This document shows, piece after piece, positions 36,581 to 39,529 of a stretch of 39,529 nt of DNA. The notes below the pieces were generated by a model. It did not search any database and was not told where the DNA came from. It was given only the letters and a program-made list of their open reading frames with translations. Each line of letters starts with the position of its first letter. Positions within the stretch are counted from its first letter, which is position 1. The stretch is from Isotricha intestinalis (taxonomy: Eukaryota > Ciliophora > Litostomatea > Vestibuliferida > Isotrichidae), in assembly GCA_023807065.1 (NCBI GenBank), contig JAJJLU010003675.1, positions 1 through 39,529 on the forward strand. The letters run 5' to 3'. The translations under genes were made by a program, and so were the position numbers.

Positions 36581-37687
36581 TTATTTAAGTAAATATAATC
36601 TATTCACATATTTACCATTTACATCTGTGAAAACATTTCTTTGCTCTTCAGAATAAAGTTTATAATCAACAGTCATTAATAAATCGTCATTCCCATCTAA
36701 AAGAGTTTTAATGTTTTCAAATGAATTTCCAGTAAATTTATTTTGAATTAAATTAATGATTTTTAAAGAATTATTTTTTACTCTATAATTAGTACCATTA
36801 ATTTCTTTCATTTCATCTAAATAAGGAACTTCTAATTCAGGTTTTTTAGATGCTCTTAATTTTTCATTTTTTTTAATAATTTCTTGTCTTTCTTTATTAA
36901 TGTTATTATATTCTTCAACTTCTTCAGGAGTCATTGGAAATAAACCATAATTTTCTTTAATTAAATCTAAACTTTCATCAGTTAAATAATTTCTTCCAAA
37001 ATTAATTTCTTCTAATTTTCTATTCACAATTAGCATTTCACTAAAACTTTTAATACATTCATTAGTTAAATTGTTTCTAAACAAATTTAATATTCTTAAA
37101 GTTGAATTTGGGTCTTTTAATCCTTCAAAAATTTGAATTGCAATTTTATCTCCAATCATATCTCCTCTTAAACATAAAGCTTCTAATTTATTTGGAGATT
37201 TAGTGACTAAAGAAACAATTAAATCTTGTGTTTTTTTTAAATCATTTAATAATTTTTCATCAACAGTATTATTAATATCATTAAAAGAATATTCAATTCC
37301 ATCAATAATAAATTTATCATTCCATTCATAAGTTAAATTATAAACACCATTTGGTTTATTTAATAAAGAATCAATCATAAATTCTAGATTTGGTAAATTA
37401 AATTTATTTGATGAAAATCTTAATGTTGTTACTTTTGATGATGATAATAACATAAATAAAATTTTTAAAGTGTTTAAATCAACTAAAACATTTTGAAATG
37501 ATATAATTGTTGGAACTGTCCCTTGAGTTGCTTTAATTGCAGGATGTGCACCTGTTCCTATTTGCTCATAAAAATATAGTCCATCTTCATAAAATTTACC
37601 TTTTTTTTTATAATTATTTAACATTTCATCTGTTAAATTAAATTTTTCACATATTTCATATGACCAAAATTTTTTGCTTTTTAACAT
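36581..37687 (-). CDS. Leucine-rich repeat protein (ribonuclease-inhibitor-like repeats)
   Basis: A 368-residue protein. Residues about 60-110 and 160-255 contain LRR units of the RI/cysteine-containing type: VTTLRFSSNKFNLPNLEFMID, LEALCLRGDMIGDKIAIQIF, LRILNLFRNNLTNECIKSF, LEEINFGRNYLTDESLDLI. A charged helical insert at about 255-300 (EEVEEYNNINKERQEIIKK) is followed by another LRR (LKIINLIQNKFTGNSFENI). The N-terminus (MLKSKKFWSYEICEKFNLTDEML) and C-terminus (VFTDVNGKYVNRLYLLK) look ordered. Such LRR proteins are common scaffolds in cilia, but no specific orthologue is recognised. The start is the first ATG of the frame and the stop is TAA. Confidence 0.75.
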   Translation of the reverse strand: MLKSKKFWSYEICEKFNLTDEMLNNYKKKGKFYEDGLYFYEQIGTGAHPAIKATQGTVPTIISFQNVLVDLNTLKILFMLLSSSKVTTLRFSSNKFNLPNLEFMIDSLLNKPNGVYNLTYEWNDKFIIDGIEYSFNDINNTVDEKLLNDLKKTQDLIVSLVTKSPNKLEALCLRGDMIGDKIAIQIFEGLKDPNSTLRILNLFRNNLTNECIKSFSEMLIVNRKLEEINFGRNYLTDESLDLIKENYGLFPMTPEEVEEYNNINKERQEIIKKNEKLRASKKPELEVPYLDEMKEINGTNYRVKNNSLKIINLIQNKFTGNSFENIKTLLDGNDDLLMTVDYKLYSEEQRNVFTDVNGKYVNRLYLLK

Positions 37688-38324
37688 TTTTCAATTAATG
37701 TTTTATTTGTTTGTTAATTTTAATATTATTAATTATAATTTACAGATAAATCTACCTTTTTATTTTTAATTATTAGATTTATATATAAATCTCTTTTCTC
37801 AAATGTTTATTACAAAATTTTTCTTTTTTCATATTTTATCAGAATATTAATATTTTGAAAAAAGTTGATTAATATAATATATATAAAATATAAGTTAAAA
37901 AATTGAAATTATGTTTATTATCAAAATATTCAAGATAAAAAGTAAAAAAACTTGTAATATCAATAAAATATATTTAATAAATATTATTTACAATGACTTT
38001 TTTTTCTAAAATCAAGTCATATCTATAATCAATAGAAATTTATATTTATTTATATATTCTCTAAAATTCTTTTCTTATATTATAATTTTTGAAATTTTAG
38101 AATTTTTTATAAATTAAGGTATTAAATTTAAAATAGAAGAATAATTAGAAAATAATTAATTTTATTTATTTTTAGTGTAAATTTCTTTTTTGTTTTTAGA
38201 TTTGAAAATATTTCTTTTTAAACTCAAATTCAAAAATTATAAAAATCTTGATGAATATTTTTAAGCAAATATTTTTTTATAAAAAATAAACAAAATCATT
38301 TTAAAATTTCAAAAAGAATAAATT
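37688..38324. other. Intergenic spacer, nothing recognised
   Basis: About 640 bp, almost entirely A/T, with stops in all frames. No tRNA-like or other structured RNA, repeat array or coding relic was recognised. It is the longest featureless spacer in the right half of the window. Confidence 0.6.
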
Positions 38325-39155
38325 TTATAGAAAAAATTTTAAGTAATTATTTTTTTTATTTGATTTAAAAGAATGATAATCATTTTTATAAAACAAAAAG
38401 TTTTTTTCTTTCTTTTCTTTTTTAAATGAATGATAAATAATAATATCTGCAACATCACCTAAACTCAATTCTCCTTCATCTTTACTACTTTCAGAATCAT
38501 TTGTGATATTATTTCCCAAATAATTATCTTGAATTTCTAAAGTATTATTTTTTTTTTGATTATATAATAATTGATTATAAGTGATGTCATCTAAAGTTCT
38601 AAAATTTGGTTTAATTGGAATATTTTTAGGATTAAATTTCCTTATTCCATTATTTTCAATATATTTTAAATAATCAGAATTCTTATTTCTATTATTTACT
38701 TGATAAGTTGATTCAAATTTTAAATGATCTTTATTTTTGAAAGAAATTGGTAAATTATTTTTATTAAATTTAATAAGCTTTATTTTTATATTATTATCAT
38801 AAAAATGATTTTTTAATTGACTTGAAATATTACCATCTGTTTTAACGGGAAAATATTCATTTATAACTTTTAATTGAGAATTATTTTTTAAATAATTTCT
38901 ATCTGTTTTAATATATTCATTTTTAATTTTTAATGGATTATAAATATATTGAGTTGCAAGTTTTGTATTAAATGATTTATTTTTTTTATTAAATACATCT
39001 TCAAATTTTTTATTTGGTTTTTGATTAATTGAAGGAATTTTTACTGTTACTGTATGATTAAGACTATTTGGTTGTTTTTTTCGTAAATAAAAATTATTAA
39101 AATTTTTAAATGAATTAACGTTTATTCTTAAGAAGTGAACATTTTCTTTTTTCAT
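38325..39155 (-). CDS. Hypothetical Asn/Lys-rich protein with a conserved-looking C-terminal island
   Basis: A 276-residue basic protein with no named domain. Most of it is Asn/Lys/Tyr-rich and probably extended. Near the C-terminus the sequence changes to EGELSLGDVADIIIYHSF, an acidic-to-hydrophobic helix that looks like a conserved binding motif. Phe/Lys-rich residues follow. Upstream islands such as IRKFNPKNIPIKPNFRTL may be microtubule-decorating strands, which is speculation. The start at 39155 (MKKENVHFLRI) is the first ATG; the stop is TAA. It is divergent with the LC8 gene across 227 bp. Confidence 0.55.
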   Translation of the reverse strand: MKKENVHFLRINVNSFKNFNNFYLRKKQPNSLNHTVTVKIPSINQKPNKKFEDVFNKKNKSFNTKLATQYIYNPLKIKNEYIKTDRNYLKNNSQLKVINEYFPVKTDGNISSQLKNHFYDNNIKIKLIKFNKNNLPISFKNKDHLKFESTYQVNNRNKNSDYLKYIENNGIRKFNPKNIPIKPNFRTLDDITYNQLLYNQKKNNTLEIQDNYLGNNITNDSESSKDEGELSLGDVADIIIYHSFKKEKKEKNFLFYKNDYHSFKSNKKNNYLKFFL

Positions 39156-39382
39156 TTTATATTAAGATATAAAATAAAAAATTATTAATTTACAATATTA
39201 AGAAAAAAATATAAGTAAGAACAAATAAAAACATATTTAATTAAGTAAATATATAATCATTAATTTTCTATTTATTTAATAAATATAACAATCGTTTATT
39301 ATATCAATGAATAACTTAAAATTACTATATAATTGAAAAAATATTAAAATAATAAAAAATATTTAAAAATAAATAAATAAAG

Positions 39383-39529
39383 ATGAGTTCAACTAAAGTA
39401 GTAATAAAATGTTCAGATATGCCAGAAAAGATTCAATTAGAAGCAATATCACAAGGTATTCAAGCTTTTTTTAGAAATCCACCTACTAATCCAGAAAATC
39501 CAAGTGATTCATATATGAAAATTGCAGAA
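39383..39529 (+). CDS. Dynein light chain LC8-type, truncated at the window edge
   Basis: 49 codons, no stop before the end. The opening MSSTKVVIKCSDMPEKIQLEA matches the LC8/DYNLL N-terminus (animal form MSDRKAVIKNADMSEEMQ), followed by a helix where LC8 has its first long helix. After that the sequence FFRNPPTNPENPSDSYMK departs from canonical LC8, with a Pro/Asn insertion, so this is an LC8-like paralogue rather than the universal DYNLL. LC8 dimers are hub proteins in cytoplasmic and axonemal dyneins and radial spokes. Confidence 0.75.
   Translation, partial: MSSTKVVIKCSDMPEKIQLEAISQGIQAFFRNPPTNPENPSDSYMKIAE

Noticed and set aside
37755..38300. Inverted A/T-rich stretches as possible replication origin or hairpins
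   Set aside because: At this base composition short AT palindromes are expected throughout, and none stands out in length.
1..39529. tRNA, rRNA, CRISPR array or transposase genes
   Set aside because: I looked for GC-richer structured islands, regular spacer-repeat arrays and transposase motifs and saw none. This was by eye; a covariance-model scan could still find a divergent small RNA.

Overview
This is a very AT-rich, gene-dense nuclear window from a ciliated (flagellated) microbial eukaryote. Three things support that. Several genes belong to cilia: BBS7, a Rib72/EFHC1-type DM10 protein, a sperm-tail PG-rich repeat protein and an LC8 dynein light chain. Five tiny spliceosomal introns (28-52 nt, GTAA...TAG) can be placed by protein continuity. 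Proteins are rich in Asn/Lys with long low-complexity linkers. The genetic code looks standard: Gln is CAA/CAG, and TAA (nearly all genes), TGA (27820, 31126) and TAG (19920) all terminate genes. Standard code, tiny introns, high AT and a PPKL phosphatase (plants and alveolates) suggest a ciliate of a standard-code lineage, for example an anaerobic litostome. Other AT-rich flagellated protists are not excluded, and the species cannot be named from this sequence alone.

Layout. 1-3690 (- strand): start of a truncated gene, a PG-repeat (SHIPPO-like) protein, and a NAP-family histone chaperone with a long Glu/Lys repeat. 3765-13369 (+ strand): a CHMP6/Vps20-like ESCRT-III protein, a large zinc-ribbon pseudokinase, a low-complexity protein, a B-box/WD40 protein and a coiled-coil protein with a terminal CxxC. 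13370-15946 is gene-poor and holds a decayed BspA-like leucine-rich repeat gene (- strand). 15947-19078 (+): PDCD5 and a Kelch/PP1 phosphatase (PPKL), one small intron each. 19201-19783 holds a broken coding remnant. 19920-27820: a tail-anchored TPR protein (-), then BBS7, a NudE-like coiled-coil protein and an unknown protein (+). 27993-39155: a glutamine-amidotransferase-like pseudoenzyme (-), an N-acylated small protein (+), a four-exon Rib72/EFHC1 gene, a Sec14 protein, a PDIA6-type disulfide isomerase, an LRR protein and an unknown protein (all -). The window ends inside an LC8 gene (+).

How the genes relate. There are no operons. Neighbours are 50-470 bp apart and several divergent pairs share promoters of 50-100 bp. 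Functionally the window is enriched for axoneme and cilium parts (PG-repeat protein, Rib72, BBS7, LC8, possibly NudE-like and several coiled-coil or LRR proteins). These are mixed with housekeeping genes for membrane scission, ER folding, lipid transfer, chromatin and signalling. The most unusual items are the zinc-ribbon pseudokinase, the amidotransferase-like protein without its nucleophile, the two decayed loci flanking PDCD5-PPKL, a GC-richer codon patch inside PPKL, and block-wise switching between A-ending and T-ending synonymous codons.
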